Positions 34,300 to 44,351 are shown, counted from the stretch's first letter. The stretch is DNA of 64,000 bases from Aquimarina sp. BL5 (GCF_003443675.1 NZ_CP031963.1:3185501-3249500), one strand, 5' to 3'. Notes: a model not told the origin generated them from the letters alone. Made by a program: numbers and translations.

Positions 34300-35958
34300 T
34301 TATTTGGCATTTTTAAGTTCTACTGAGTTAATAATGCGCTGGGCAACATCTTTAGCATATCGGTCTTCTTTATCATACACTACCATAATCTGCTGAAAAC
34401 CTCCACTTTCTGCAAAATTGAGCATCAAATAGTCGCTTTTTTGTTCCTTCTTAGTTACTGTATTCATTACTTCTAGACTTCCGAAGACTTTTATTCCCTT
34501 AGCTCCTGCTAATGTTTCGTATTCTTCATCTTTAACCGTAATATTCTTAGCTCCCTGAGATTCAAAATTACCTACAACACCTTCTACTACTTTATTAAGA
34601 TCTACCTCTGTTTTTTGATTATACTGTATTGTAGAGACCGTGATATAAAAGTTTCCTATTAAGCTTCCATAAACAAAAGTCTCATTTCCTTTAAGAATTT
34701 GTTTTTGCTCTTCAGTAAGTTGAAAATTATTCCTAATTAACACCTTGGGCGTAGAAATGGTAACTGGTGGAGAACCATAAGCACTACTAATCCACTCTGT
34801 TTCGGCTAACTCCTTAGTTGGATGTCCTAGAAGCGAATCTTTTACAGCGTCATAGCCTTTAACTATAATAAAAATAGTTAATGTAATTGCTATTACGCCA
34901 ATACCCGCTAAACTTCCAAATATTATCTTTCTTCTTAATTTTTTCTCTGCTACTGTTTTTCGATATTCTTCATCTGCTAATAACTCTTCCTCCGTTGGTT
35001 CTGGAATTGCATTTTTAGTCTCGTTAATTACACGTTCAATAACATTTCTGTCTGCCTTTGCAGTTCCAATATCCGGTTTAGATTTAGCAAACTTGGCCAT
35101 GTCTGCAGTTTTTAATACAGACTTCAACTCTTCAATGGTTTGTTTATCAAGATTTAAAGCTCCAGTTTTTATTTCCTCATCAAGACGAGCAATCAATTCG
35201 TCTGTGGTACTCTCCATCGCATGATCATATACTTCTTCATCAATATATTTACGAGCAGTATCACTTAATTGCGAATAGTACTCTTTATGAGAATCTTGCT
35301 CTAATAAATGCGATTCATCTATTCGCTGAAGGGCTAAAATTGCTCTCTCATAAGGTGGCAATTCATTTTCTTTGGCTTCTTTTCGTTTCTTCCTTCTTAA
35401 AAGAAAGAAAGCGATCAATCCGATTAATAATATTGGGATGATTATCCACCAAATATATTTTTTCCAATTAAAAAAAGAAGCATCTACATCTACCAATGGC
35501 TTGATCTCATACATCTTTTGTTTTGTAGTATCTACCAATACATCTCGTACTTCTACTTTCAGAGAATCCGTGAAAAAAACTTGATCTCCTATCATCACTT
35601 TCTGTCTTGGAATCGTGTAAGACCCTGAATCAAATTGCGTTAATGCATACTCCTTAATTAAACTGAATCTATTACCACTCTTAGTAGTATCAGTTTTATA
35701 GGATTCTATTACTTCTAGCGGTGAAAACGTCTGTCCTTCTGGAAAAATAACTATTTGAGTAGAATCTGCCTCTACCAGCATTTTATACCTAATTTCTTCT
35801 CCAATCTGAATGGAGGTAGAATCAATACCCGCAGAAACCTGAGCAGAAATATTTCCCGATAAAACCAGTAAGAAACATATAATTAACATTCCTCTAACCT
35901 CCTTCAAAGAGGGAACAAAGTGTCTTTCGTTTATGATTGGTAATTTGTAATTCTTCAT
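34300..35958 (-). CDS. Bat-operon membrane protein with BatD-like N-terminus
   Basis: A 552-residue protein. A beta-rich periplasmic domain follows the signal sequence (VSAGIDSTSIQIGEEIRYKM). A helix at about 170-190, a cytoplasmic helical region and a second helix at about 345-370 come next, then a C-terminal alpha/beta domain. It sits between DUF58 and batA, where flavobacterial Bat operons usually carry such a gene. The start is uncertain. ATG 35958 fits operon spacing (13 bases), while ATG 35889, preceded by AGGAGGTTAGAGGA, gives a cleaner signal peptide, MLIICFLLVLSGNISAQ. Confidence 0.85.
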   Translation of the reverse strand: MKNYKLPIINERHFVPSLKEVRGMLIICFLLVLSGNISAQVSAGIDSTSIQIGEEIRYKMLVEADSTQIVIFPEGQTFSPLEVIESYKTDTTKSGNRFSLIKEYALTQFDSGSYTIPRQKVMIGDQVFFTDSLKVEVRDVLVDTTKQKMYEIKPLVDVDASFFNWKKYIWWIIIPILLIGLIAFFLLRRKKRKEAKENELPPYERAILALQRIDESHLLEQDSHKEYYSQLSDTARKYIDEEVYDHAMESTTDELIARLDEEIKTGALNLDKQTIEELKSVLKTADMAKFAKSKPDIGTAKADRNVIERVINETKNAIPEPTEEELLADEEYRKTVAEKKLRRKIIFGSLAGIGVIAITLTIFIIVKGYDAVKDSLLGHPTKELAETEWISSAYGSPPVTISTPKVLIRNNFQLTEEQKQILKGNETFVYGSLIGNFYITVSTIQYNQKTEVDLNKVVEGVVGNFESQGAKNITVKDEEYETLAGAKGIKVFGSLEVMNTVTKKEQKSDYLMLNFAESGGFQQIMVVYDKEDRYAKDVAQRIINSVELKNAK

Positions 35959-35971
35959 TCTTAATGGTCGC

Positions 35972-36838
35972 CTATCCTCTTCGTTTAAAATATCCTAACA
36001 ACTTTTTTACATAACTTTCGTCCACACGACTGCTCAATGATCCCGCTCCACTTCTGGTAAAACTATCTCTAAAATAATCTATGCGTTCCTGATAGTACTT
36101 AGCATAGTTCACTCTCATTTTCTTAGAACCCGTATTTACCAATAGTAACTCTCCTGTTTCCTCATCTTCCATCTGCACCATTCCTAAATTCGGAATTTCT
36201 TCTTCTCTTCGATCATAGACTCTAATCCCGGTAACATCGTGTTTTCCACCCACAATCTTAAGCGTTTGCTGATAATCATCCGTAATGAAATCAGAAAGTA
36301 TAAAAACTATCGCTTTTTTCTTCATCACGTTAGATAAAAACTTCAATGCTTCGGTAATATTTGTTTTTTTACTTTTCGGTTCGTGTTCTAAAAGTTCCCT
36401 AATAATCCTAAGCACGTGAGATCTTCCTTTCTTTGGCGGAATAAAAAGTTCAATATCATCTGTAAATAAGATCAATCCAATTTTATCATTATTCTGCGTA
36501 GCTGAAAAAGCTAAAGTTGCGGCAATCTCTGTTATAATTTCTTTTTTGAACTGCTGTTTGGTTCCAAACAATTGTGATCCAGAAACGTCCACCATCAACA
36601 TCATTGTCAATTCCCGTTCCTCTTCAAAAACTTTGATATAAGGCTCGTTATATCGAGCGGTGACATTCCAATCTATATTACGAACATCGTCTCCGAATTG
36701 ATATTGACGAACTTCGCTAAAGGTCATACCACGCCCTTTGAAGGTAGAGTGATATTCTCCTCCAAATATATGATCGCTCAAGCGCCTGGTCTTGATCTCA
36801 ATTTTTCGAACTTTTTTTAGTAACTCTTTGGTATCCAT
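35972..36838 (-). CDS. DUF58 domain protein of the Bat/MoxR operon
   Basis: A 288-residue soluble protein with the DUF58 signature RNIDWNVTARYNEPYIKVFEEERE (about 53-75) and a VWA-like core (MLMVDVSGS). DUF58 proteins regularly accompany MoxR ATPases and VWA proteins, apparently as part of a chaperone-like system. It is 97 bases after the MoxR gene. Confidence 0.93.
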   Translation of the reverse strand: MDTKELLKKVRKIEIKTRRLSDHIFGGEYHSTFKGRGMTFSEVRQYQFGDDVRNIDWNVTARYNEPYIKVFEEERELTMMLMVDVSGSQLFGTKQQFKKEIITEIAATLAFSATQNNDKIGLILFTDDIELFIPPKKGRSHVLRIIRELLEHEPKSKKTNITEALKFLSNVMKKKAIVFILSDFITDDYQQTLKIVGGKHDVTGIRVYDRREEEIPNLGMVQMEDEETGELLLVNTGSKKMRVNYAKYYQERIDYFRDSFTRSGAGSLSSRVDESYVKKLLGYFKRRG

Positions 36839-36935
36839 GTACTCGCCTTTTGGCTCGTTAGTATTAAGTTAGTAGTACAAAGATGTAATGCCTGGCAACT
36901 TACACCTATGACTTTACACCCATGCGAAGCATCTA

Positions 36936-37937
36936 CTATGGTACTTCAATCTCGTTTACAATCTTATTAATTATATCTACTGAAGTTACATTTTCGGCCT
37001 CGGCCTCATATGTAATACCAATACGATGACGTAATACGTCATGTACTACAGCACGAACATCTTCTGGAATAACATATCCTCTTCTTTTTATAAAAGCAAA
37101 ACACTTAGCGGCTGTGGCCATATTAATACTTCCCCTTGGAGAAGCACCAAAATTAATTAACGGTTTCAATTCTTCTAGACCGTATTTTTCAGGGAAACGA
37201 GTCGCAAAAATAATATCAAGAATATATTTCTCAATTTTTTCGTCCATGTAAACCTCTCTTACAGCTTTCTGAGCATTAATAATCTGTTCCACAGAAACTA
37301 CCGGATTTACTTTTTCGAAAGATCCTTTTAGATTTGCACGAACGATTAATTGTTCATCCTCTAATTTAGGGTAATCAATCACTGTTTTTAGCATAAAACG
37401 GTCTACCTGTGCCTCCGGTAGTGGATATGTTCCTTCTTGCTCTACTGGATTCATAGTTGCCATTACCAAAAATGGTTTATCTAAAACAAACGTTTCATCA
37501 CCAATAGTAACTTGTTTTTCCTGCATGGCTTCAAGTAAAGCACTTTGTACCTTTGCAGGAGCACGGTTGATCTCATCCGCTAATACGAAATTGGCGAAAA
37601 TAGGACCTTTCTTAATAGAAAAATCATTTTCTTTCATATTAAAGATTAATGTACCTGTTACATCTGCAGGTAATAAGTCTGGCGTAAACTGGATACGACT
37701 AAAACTACCGTGAACAGCCTTAGACAATGTATTAATCGCTAACGTCTTTGCTAGTCCGGGAACACCTTCTAATAAAATATGCCCTTGTCCAAGCAATCCT
37801 ATCAGTAAACGTTCTACCATATGTTTCTGGCCAACGATTACCTTATTAATCTCTAAAGTAAGTAAATCTACAAATGCAGATTCTCTCTGTATTTTCTCAT
37901 TGATTGAAGCAATATCAACAGAACTATTTTCTTCCAT
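36936..37937 (-). CDS. MoxR-family AAA+ ATPase
   Basis: A 333-residue AAA+ protein. Walker A is GVPGLAKT (about 58-65), Walker B is FVLADEINR, sensor 1 is MATMNP and the C-terminal lid is present. It is the first gene of the eight-gene Bat set. By family it should remodel or activate the VWA proteins. A promoter is visible upstream. Confidence 0.95.
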   Translation of the reverse strand: MEENSSVDIASINEKIQRESAFVDLLTLEINKVIVGQKHMVERLLIGLLGQGHILLEGVPGLAKTLAINTLSKAVHGSFSRIQFTPDLLPADVTGTLIFNMKENDFSIKKGPIFANFVLADEINRAPAKVQSALLEAMQEKQVTIGDETFVLDKPFLVMATMNPVEQEGTYPLPEAQVDRFMLKTVIDYPKLEDEQLIVRANLKGSFEKVNPVVSVEQIINAQKAVREVYMDEKIEKYILDIIFATRFPEKYGLEELKPLINFGASPRGSINMATAAKCFAFIKRRGYVIPEDVRAVVHDVLRHRIGITYEAEAENVTSVDIINKIVNEIEVP

Positions 37938-37958
37938 CTATTCTTTTTTTTAAAGCCG

Positions 37959-37989
37959 TGAATTTACCATTCATGTTTCAGCATTGCAA
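37959..37989 (-). promoter_or_regulatory. candidate promoter of the MoxR-Bat operon
   Basis: On the minus strand, TTG (37989-37987), 20 bases, TAAATTCA (37966-37959), six of eight against TAnnTTTG. It lies 22 bases before the MoxR ATG. Confidence 0.45.
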
Positions 37990-38348
37990 ATTGTTAAAAT
38001 ATTTTTCTTTTCGTTGTTAATTATAGGTTAAATGTATGCCTTATAAATACGCTTACGCCCAAATTTTACAGTATATTTAGATCTTTTTACTGATAAAAAC
38101 GGACGTAACGATTTTCATCGGCTTTCGCGATGATGTTTCTAAAGGACGAATGCTTTTTTAAAGTGTTGCAAAAAACTAAATGAAAAAGTAATCTCTTTTC
38201 TCATATGTAATAGTCGCGATATTCTTTATTTCTGCTTTTGAAACATTTAGAAATTGAAAATACCAACCTTTGTTTGTGTATTTAACTATTGGATTTGAAT
38301 TTATTTTAGTAAAAATATTTAAAAGAAAAAACGTTTAACCTCAAGACA
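37990..38348. other. gene-free stretch between divergent operons
   Basis: AT-rich, with a small hairpin near 38110-38140 (CATCG/CGATG). No ORF or repeat is recognised. It should hold the SDR promoter, but I see no good consensus. Confidence 0.4.
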
Positions 38349-39101
38349 ATGAAAACAGCACTAATAACTGGGGCGACTAGTGGAATTGGAAAGTCAACTG
38401 CCTATGAATTTGCTAAACACGGCATCAATCTTATACTTTGTGGAAGAAGACAAGAACGTCTCCAAAAATTACAAACTGCATTAAGTAAAAAAGTAAGAGT
38501 ACATATACTCTGCTTTGATGTTCGGGATAAAGAAGGTGTTTTTAACAGTATTGGCGAACTTCCAGAAGAATTTAGTTCTATAGACATATTGGTTAATAAT
38601 GCTGGTAATGCTCACGGTCTTGATCCTATCCAGACAGGAAACCTAGATGATTGGGATGCTATGTTAGATATCAATGTAAAAGGATTGTTGTATGTTTCTA
38701 AAGCGGTAATCCCAAAAATGATTTCACAAAAATCTGGTCATATTATTAATATTGGTTCCATAGCCGGCAAAGAAGTATACCCTAACGGAAACGTATACTG
38801 TGCCAGTAAACACGCAGTAGATGCAATTAATAAGGGAATGCAAATAGATCTTAATCAATATGGAATACGCGTAGGAGCAATTCATCCAGGATTGGTAGAA
38901 ACAGAATTTAGCAATGTACGATTCAAAGGTGATGATAAAAAGGCAGATACCGTCTATAATGGTTTCGATCCTCTAAGACCAGAAGATATTGCGGACATTA
39001 TCGTTTTTGTAGTCACTAGACCTTATCACGTAAATATTGCAGATCTAGTGGTTTTCCCAACAGCGCAAGCCAACAGCACCATTATAAATAAAAGTTCATA
39101 A
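38349..39101 (+). CDS. SDR-family NAD(P)-dependent oxidoreductase
   Basis: A 250-residue classical short-chain dehydrogenase. The cofactor loop TGATSGIG is at 7-14, NNAG at 83-86, and the catalytic Ser137, Tyr150 and Lys154 are in place (YCASK). Residues after the second strand (CGRRQERL) favour NADP. The sequence resembles YdfG-type 3-hydroxy acid/serine dehydrogenases. Substrate not determinable. Confidence 0.93.
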   Translation: MKTALITGATSGIGKSTAYEFAKHGINLILCGRRQERLQKLQTALSKKVRVHILCFDVRDKEGVFNSIGELPEEFSSIDILVNNAGNAHGLDPIQTGNLDDWDAMLDINVKGLLYVSKAVIPKMISQKSGHIINIGSIAGKEVYPNGNVYCASKHAVDAINKGMQIDLNQYGIRVGAIHPGLVETEFSNVRFKGDDKKADTVYNGFDPLRPEDIADIIVFVVTRPYHVNIADLVVFPTAQANSTIINKSS

Positions 39102-39120
39102 TTTCTTTATTACTAACACA

Positions 39121-39150
39121 TTGCATACCGAATAAAAATTCCTAAGTTTA
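39121..39150 (+). promoter_or_regulatory. promoter of the AlbA_2-domain gene
   Basis: TTG (39121-39123), 19 bases, TAAGTTTA (39143-39150), seven of eight against the consensus. Transcription would begin near 39156, before the ATG at 39187. Confidence 0.55.
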
Positions 39151-39186
39151 TATGGGAAAAAGAATGTATTGCTATTTGTAAAAGGA

Positions 39187-40326
39187 ATGATTAATAAACG
39201 TCTTTTAATAAAAAATCTTTTAGCACATAATGACGAGAATAGTTTTTATGATAAGAAACGTAAGCTCAATATTGGCGAAAAAGAAGGAAAAGCTAAATTC
39301 CTTAAACACATATGTGCGCTTTCTAATTCTAATCCGAAAAACAATTCATATATCGTTATCGGAGTCGAAGATGAAGATAATCAGATTATAGGTGTAGACT
39401 TTTTTGATGATAGTAAAATCCAAAACCTAGTTAATGCTTATCTTTCTAACCCTCCTTTAGTTACCTACGAAAACATCCCCTTTCCTCATTTACCAAGTGA
39501 TAAGGTGGTAGGATTGGTTTCCATACGTTCTCAAGAAGGAAAGCTGTGTTCTCTGCGCAAAAATATCTGGAAATACTATGGAGGCGCAGTATTTTTTAGA
39601 GATGGTAGCATCAGTATGCCGAAAGTGTTTGATATTAAAATCAAAGATGTAAATTCTGAAATCGTAGAATCTATAGAAAGTCATGCGCAAAACAATATCG
39701 AATTGACGCTAGATGGTGTTTTTGATTTCATGAATTCTAGAAAAGATTATAACCCAAATTACAAAGTTTTTAAAGAATATTTTGTCGTTTGTTGGTCTGC
39801 AAAAGAGAAGCGTATAAAGAATGAAACATATTACTCAAGAGTAGATATTGCATTGATTAATGAACAGGTAAAGTTATTTTACTCACAATTTGATGAAGTT
39901 AGCATTTCAATTACTGATGAAGAATTTAAAATTATAGAATATGTGCAACTTGGCTTACAAGACACATTTGATTATTACCCTTTAGAAGAGGTTACAATCA
40001 AGTTTAAAAACAATGTAAGTTACGATATAGAAAGTAAGCTACTGTTCGAACCTCCGCAATTTGAGCGAAAAACCTTATTTCATTTATACAACAGTAATAA
40101 TTCGTTAATAGAGAAATTAAAAAAGAAAATGTCGTTAACAAAAAACGAACAAAAAGATCTATTAAACCTACCTGTGACCTATCTTTTATGTTATTTCAAT
40201 GATTTTAACGAGGCAAAAGATAAATTAGAAGAAGCAAAACCGTATCTAAAGAATTATTCTGATGAAAAGGTTTATATTCTATATAAAGAAAGTATGCGAA
40301 TCTTAAGAAAAGTAAGGTATAATTAA
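39187..40326 (+). CDS. AlbA_2/Schlafen-like putative nucleic-acid/ATP-binding protein
   Basis: A 379-residue protein. The N-terminal domain (about 20-115) has the AlbA_2-type pattern: EGKAKFLKHICALSNS, then NNSYIVIGVEDEDNQIIGV, then a loop with SDKVVGLVSI. The rest is helical and without named motifs. I set the start at the ATG at 39187; a TTG 18 bases upstream is also in frame. AlbA_2 domains occur in regulators and Schlafen-like nucleases. No partner genes suggest a defence system here. Confidence 0.75.
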   Translation: MINKRLLIKNLLAHNDENSFYDKKRKLNIGEKEGKAKFLKHICALSNSNPKNNSYIVIGVEDEDNQIIGVDFFDDSKIQNLVNAYLSNPPLVTYENIPFPHLPSDKVVGLVSIRSQEGKLCSLRKNIWKYYGGAVFFRDGSISMPKVFDIKIKDVNSEIVESIESHAQNNIELTLDGVFDFMNSRKDYNPNYKVFKEYFVVCWSAKEKRIKNETYYSRVDIALINEQVKLFYSQFDEVSISITDEEFKIIEYVQLGLQDTFDYYPLEEVTIKFKNNVSYDIESKLLFEPPQFERKTLFHLYNSNNSLIEKLKKKMSLTKNEQKDLLNLPVTYLLCYFNDFNEAKDKLEEAKPYLKNYSDEKVYILYKESMRILRKVRYN

Positions 40327-40345
40327 ATAGAATTATACTTCGCAA

Positions 40346-40386
40346 AATAAATAAGAGGAAGAAGAAATGCCTCCCTCTTATTTATT
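40346..40386. terminator. hairpin between convergent genes
   Basis: AATAAATAAGAGG and CCTCTTATTTATT are perfect 13-base arms around a 15-base loop. There is no long T run, but the position between two convergent stops fits termination. Confidence 0.6.
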
Positions 40387-40398
40387 AGAAAACTTTTA

Positions 40399-41310
40399 TT
40401 ACTGTTGTAACAAATCAAAAATTTGTTTAGGATATGGACTATCAAACATAGCTCCATGTCCCCCTGAATTAATCTCTATTACCTTGGACATTCTATCATT
40501 AAGAAATGTTGTTTCTGTTGTTAACAATACTCCTGTTTGAAAATCATCTTTAGCATACACATAAATTACATTAGATAAATCCTGTGTTGTAATCTTTGAG
40601 GAAAAACGCTCACTACCTATTGCTCCTAAAAATGAAAAAACAGATGGGCAAGATTGTTTTATGTCATTATAATCTTCTAAAAGTTCTGCTCTATCTTCTT
40701 CTTTTGGTGTTGTCCCATTTAAAAAGTAATACGGTCTTCCTTGCAAAAAATTATCGGGAACTTCTGGTTGCATTTCTAAACGAGCAGCCATAATCACAAA
40801 TTTATCTGCAGTAGTATTTCCTTTTTCAGCAATATACTTTGTAACTAAAAACCCTCCAAAAGAATGCCCCATTACATATACAGTCTTTCCTTCAGACTTA
40901 AAGTTCTTAATAACTCTATCCAACATCTCTACACTAACCTTATTTTCTAAATCAGCTTGTTCCTTTTTCAACGTTTCATTGGTACATATACTATTATTAA
41001 AAGTAAGTGCTTGGTGCATATATACTCTGTAATAATCCTTGAATAAATTGTTAAAATCCGAAGGAAAACTACCATTAAGTTCAAAATATTCATCATCTAG
41101 CTCTTTATCTGGCCCTCCCTGTTCATAGATAATTACTGTATTAGCACTCTCGTTACCTTTAGCTATAAACAATTTGGTAATATCATCAGGTATTGTGGTA
41201 AGTGCATCTTCGAGATTTGACTCGATTAATCTTGGCGTATCATCATCGTTGCTACAAGCAAAGGTTACTAGCGCAATAACAACAAGTTGAACTAAAAATT
41301 TATTTTTCAT
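40399..41310 (-). CDS. alpha/beta hydrolase lipoprotein
   Basis: A 303-residue protein. A lipoprotein signal (MKNKFLVQLVVIALVTFAC) is followed by SNDDD, an acidic surface-export signal. The hydrolase part has the nucleophile elbow GHSFGG and a likely acid/His pair near the end (YAKDDFQ, SGGHGAM). The start at 41310 gives a proper signal; an ATG at 41337 adds nine residues. Likely a surface esterase or peptidase of unknown substrate. Confidence 0.8.
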   Translation of the reverse strand: MKNKFLVQLVVIALVTFACSNDDDTPRLIESNLEDALTTIPDDITKLFIAKGNESANTVIIYEQGGPDKELDDEYFELNGSFPSDFNNLFKDYYRVYMHQALTFNNSICTNETLKKEQADLENKVSVEMLDRVIKNFKSEGKTVYVMGHSFGGFLVTKYIAEKGNTTADKFVIMAARLEMQPEVPDNFLQGRPYYFLNGTTPKEEDRAELLEDYNDIKQSCPSVFSFLGAIGSERFSSKITTQDLSNVIYVYAKDDFQTGVLLTTETTFLNDRMSKVIEINSGGHGAMFDSPYPKQIFDLLQQ

Positions 41311-41553
41311 GTTTAAGTAAGTTTTTGATAAAGTCATCTTGACTTTCTTTATTTATAATACTTTTCCTTAAACACTTAAGCTTCAAAACACCCTAAGGAA
41401 AATTTAAAATATTTATACAATCAACAATTTTATCTAATTCAATTAGTTGATAATCAAAATTTTAAGTGGTTTTAGTAAAAAAGCACAACCTAACAACATC
41501 GTAATCGTGCTTAAAACTTTGTAAAATAGTATCTTCAAAACCTATTAAAATAA

Positions 41554-42288
41554 ATGCAGATGAACAGAACTCTTGTTATTGGAGATATGCACGGAGCTCT
41601 AAAAGCTCTCCAACAATTAACTGAAAAAGCAAAAATTACCACTGATGATACCTTAATTTTTTTAGGTGATTATGTAGATGGGTGGAGTGATAGTGCCCAG
41701 CTTGTTTCTTTTCTTATAGAATTACAAAAAACATATAATTGCATCTTTATTAGAGGTAATCACGACGAGCTCTGTTACACTTGGTTAACGGAGAAAAAAT
41801 ACAATCCAGAATGGATGAAACATGGAGGTCAGGCTACTATCGACTCTTACGATAAATTATCAAAACAAGAGATTGATATTCATCTGGGGTTTTATGAAAA
41901 TCTCACTAACTATTTCATAGATGACCATAACCGCCTGTTTCTTCATGCAGGTTTTACAAACCTTCATGGACCTCATCGAGAATATTTCAGTAAACTATTT
42001 TATTGGGATCGAACCTTATGGGAAACGGCTTTATCAATAGACCCAAAACTTAAAAAAACAGATCTTACTTATCCCAAAAGGCTTTTACTTTTTGATGAAA
42101 TCTACATTGGTCATACTCCCGTTACCAGAATTAACAAAACTACACCTGTGAATGCTACTTGTATTTGGAACATTGATACTGGTGCTGCTTTTAAAGGCCC
42201 TCTTACAATTATGGATATTGACACCAAAGAGTTTTGGCAAAGTGATCCTGTATACAAACTATATCCAAACGAAAAAGGAAGAAATTAA
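41554..42288 (+). CDS. calcineurin-like metallophosphoesterase (PrpA/ApaH type)
   Basis: A 244-residue phosphatase. The metal-binding motifs are complete: GDMHG, GDYVDGW, GNHDE, HAGF and GHTPV. The spacing matches bacterial PPP-family protein phosphatases/diadenosine tetraphosphatases. No membrane or signal segment. A second ATG two codons in (41560) is equally possible. Confidence 0.9.
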   Translation: MQMNRTLVIGDMHGALKALQQLTEKAKITTDDTLIFLGDYVDGWSDSAQLVSFLIELQKTYNCIFIRGNHDELCYTWLTEKKYNPEWMKHGGQATIDSYDKLSKQEIDIHLGFYENLTNYFIDDHNRLFLHAGFTNLHGPHREYFSKLFYWDRTLWETALSIDPKLKKTDLTYPKRLLLFDEIYIGHTPVTRINKTTPVNATCIWNIDTGAAFKGPLTIMDIDTKEFWQSDPVYKLYPNEKGRN

Positions 42289-42317
42289 CAACCGAAATCT
42301 GTTTACTTTTTTATTTT

Positions 42318-42345
42318 AAAATCGCTCTAAGGAGCGATTTTTATG
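42318..42345 (+). terminator. terminator of the phosphoesterase gene
   Basis: AAAATCGCTC pairs with GAGCGATTTT around TAAG, followed by T. Confidence 0.8.
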
Positions 42346-42404
42346 TTTCATGTTTACCTGTTCAAAGATTATGACACTAATAGGAAACTATAAAACGTAA
42401 CAAA

Positions 42405-43385
42405 ATGAAAACCTCAAAAATCTTATTAGCATTTCTACTTAGTATTCACATCGCCTGTGATACCGAAGATGATGACATTATAATAGATGATGTTTCAGAA
42501 AGTTCATTAACATTTGATCTAAAAACTTCTGAAGATCAAATGGGTGGATTTGCAGAAAACACCATGGTTGTATTTGATGGAAAAGTATGGTCTGTAGGTG
42601 GAGATAATGCATATACCGCTGATGACACTTATGGAAACGCTGTTTGGTCAAGTGATAATGGAATAAATTGGGTATCCGTTACTAGCGATCTTTTCGAAGC
42701 AAGATATCGTCATACATTAACTGTATTTAATAACGAAATGTGGCTAATTGGTGGAAAAAACAACTCAGATGATTTTTTATCTGATATTTGGAGATCTAGC
42801 GATGGTTCAACATGGTATAATGTCACTATGACCGCTCCGTTTGGTAATATGTCCGCTCATACCACAACGGTATTTAATAACAAAATGTATGTTATAGGCC
42901 CATCCTCATCAAGAACCAATATGATTGTATGGTCTACGATAGATGGAGTCAATTGGGTAGAAGAAAATGCAAACGCTTTCCCGGTTAGAGGCAACCATGA
43001 AACAGTTGTTTTTAATGGCTCTTTATATGTTATAGCCGGCAGAAACGAAACTAGTCGCTTTAATGAAATCTGGTCAAGTACTGATGGGATTAGTTGGTCA
43101 TCAGTAGCTACATCTACTCCTATTTTTAATGCTAGAGATTTATATACAGCAACTGTTTTCAATAACAAAGTATGGATTATTAATGGTCAGTCAGAAACAT
43201 CAAGAATTACAAAAGATATATGGCATTCTTCCGATATGATTAACTGGACAAGGTATGAGGAATTTATTCCTTTTCAGAGCTCCCATTCTCATTCTAGCCT
43301 TGTATACGATGATCAAATTTGGTTTTTCGGAGGATATATAGCATCTGGAACATCTGGAGAAATCTGGACAATTGATGAAGATTAA
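42405..43385 (+). CDS. Kelch-repeat lipoprotein
   Basis: A 326-residue protein with lipobox IHIAC and DTEDDD after it. About six repeats of roughly 48 residues follow (VFNNEMWLIGGKNNSD, then VWSSDNGINWV-type strands), each ending in a Trp-rich turn. They form a Kelch-type beta-propeller. Probably surface-exposed and ligand-binding. It lies 21 bases before the next gene, suggesting an operon. Confidence 0.85.
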   Translation: MKTSKILLAFLLSIHIACDTEDDDIIIDDVSESSLTFDLKTSEDQMGGFAENTMVVFDGKVWSVGGDNAYTADDTYGNAVWSSDNGINWVSVTSDLFEARYRHTLTVFNNEMWLIGGKNNSDDFLSDIWRSSDGSTWYNVTMTAPFGNMSAHTTTVFNNKMYVIGPSSSRTNMIVWSTIDGVNWVEENANAFPVRGNHETVVFNGSLYVIAGRNETSRFNEIWSSTDGISWSSVATSTPIFNARDLYTATVFNNKVWIINGQSETSRITKDIWHSSDMINWTRYEEFIPFQSSHSHSSLVYDDQIWFFGGYIASGTSGEIWTIDED

Positions 43386-43406
43386 ACACTAATAATAAAT
43401 TTATAT

Positions 43407-44096
43407 ATGAGAGCTCTATCTATAATTCTAATAATTTTTGTCTTGGGTAAGCTTACCGCCCAAAACAATTGTAGTCCATTTTACCCTTCAAAGGAAGGAA
43501 CTACGCTCACAATGCATCATTTTAACCATAAAAATAAAATAACCTCTAAAACAAGTTACGAGGTTTTGGATATCAATTCTTCAGGATCTGAATCCAAGAT
43601 TATGATGAGTATGTATTTAAGTGATGCTAAAAAACAAAAAAAAATTACCGAAGCTCAATTCACAATAACATGTGATGGAGGGACTACAACTTTAGATCCA
43701 GAATCTATAATTTCTCCTAACTTATTTAACCAATACAAGAATATGGAATATAGTATTGAAGGAAAAGGTATTGATATTCCCAATTCACTTTCTATAGGAC
43801 AAGAATTAGCAGATGGTCAAGTAACTATGTCTATTGATGCTGGTGTTATGAGTATAGATATGACTGTAGACCTCAAAAACAGAAAAGTAGCATCCGAAGA
43901 GACTATTATTACTTCCGCAGGGTCATTTAATTGTTATCTCATTACATACATCAATGAAACTAGTATGAGCATGGGTATGAAACAAACTTCTTATGTAAAA
44001 CAATGGATTGCAAAAGATGTAGGGTTGGTACAACAAGAAACCACAAAATCGAATGGGAAATTATTAAGTAGGTCTGTTTTAGCCAGATTACAATAA
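43407..44096 (+). CDS. secreted TapB/DUF3108-like protein
   Basis: A 229-residue protein with signal peptide 1-18. The beta-rich mature part begins NNCSPFYPSKEGTTLTMHHF and ends with VKQWIAKDVGLVQQETTKSNGK. This pattern is shared with DUF3108/TapB-like periplasmic proteins of Bacteroidota. Function unknown. It is probably co-transcribed with the Kelch lipoprotein. Confidence 0.75.
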   Translation: MRALSIILIIFVLGKLTAQNNCSPFYPSKEGTTLTMHHFNHKNKITSKTSYEVLDINSSGSESKIMMSMYLSDAKKQKKITEAQFTITCDGGTTTLDPESIISPNLFNQYKNMEYSIEGKGIDIPNSLSIGQELADGQVTMSIDAGVMSIDMTVDLKNRKVASEETIITSAGSFNCYLITYINETSMSMGMKQTSYVKQWIAKDVGLVQQETTKSNGKLLSRSVLARLQ

Positions 44097-44118
44097 AAAT
44101 TATTGTAATCTTATTATT

Positions 44119-44147
44119 AAAGAGAACCCATTTAGAAGGTTCTCTTT
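44119..44147 (+). terminator. terminator of the Kelch/TapB-like operon
   Basis: AAAGAGAACC pairs perfectly with GGTTCTCTTT around a nine-base loop. It directly abuts the dispersed element starting at 44148. Confidence 0.75.
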
Positions 44148-44317
44148 AACTCGCTTTATACATTAGAAAATCTATTACAGCTTGAAGCAGCTGTAAATAC
44201 TGACACTTTGCTTCCTTTTTTAATTTCTCGGTAGCCGTGCTATGCAAAAATCAAAAAAAGGCAGTGTTTATTAGATCTCCAAACCTCATTACAAATTTCT
44301 AGTACACAAACCCGATT
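44148..44317. repeat. structured dispersed element, degraded copy A
   Basis: About 170 bases related end to end to 57395-57565. Shared blocks include AGAAAATCTATT, GTGCTATG and AAAATCAA. Internal hairpins are TTACAGCT/AGCTGTAA and CGG-TAG-CCG. The second copy keeps both hairpins with different bases (TTGCA/TGCAA and CCG-TAG-CGG). Outer arms here match at only about 14 of 22 positions. No ORF. Confidence 0.7.
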
Positions 44318-44320
44318 AAA

Positions 44321-44351
44321 AAAAGCAGATTCATTTTATGAATCCGCTTTT
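44321..44351. terminator. terminator of the GH16 gene
   Basis: AAAAGC-A-GATTCAT pairs with ATGAATC-C-GCTTTT around TTT; on the minus strand a T run follows. It lies 72 bases past the GH16 stop. Confidence 0.75.

Noticed and set aside
39187..40326. AlbA_2/Schlafen-like protein as a defence system
   Set aside because: Standalone gene with ordinary neighbours and no recognisable nuclease or sensor partner.
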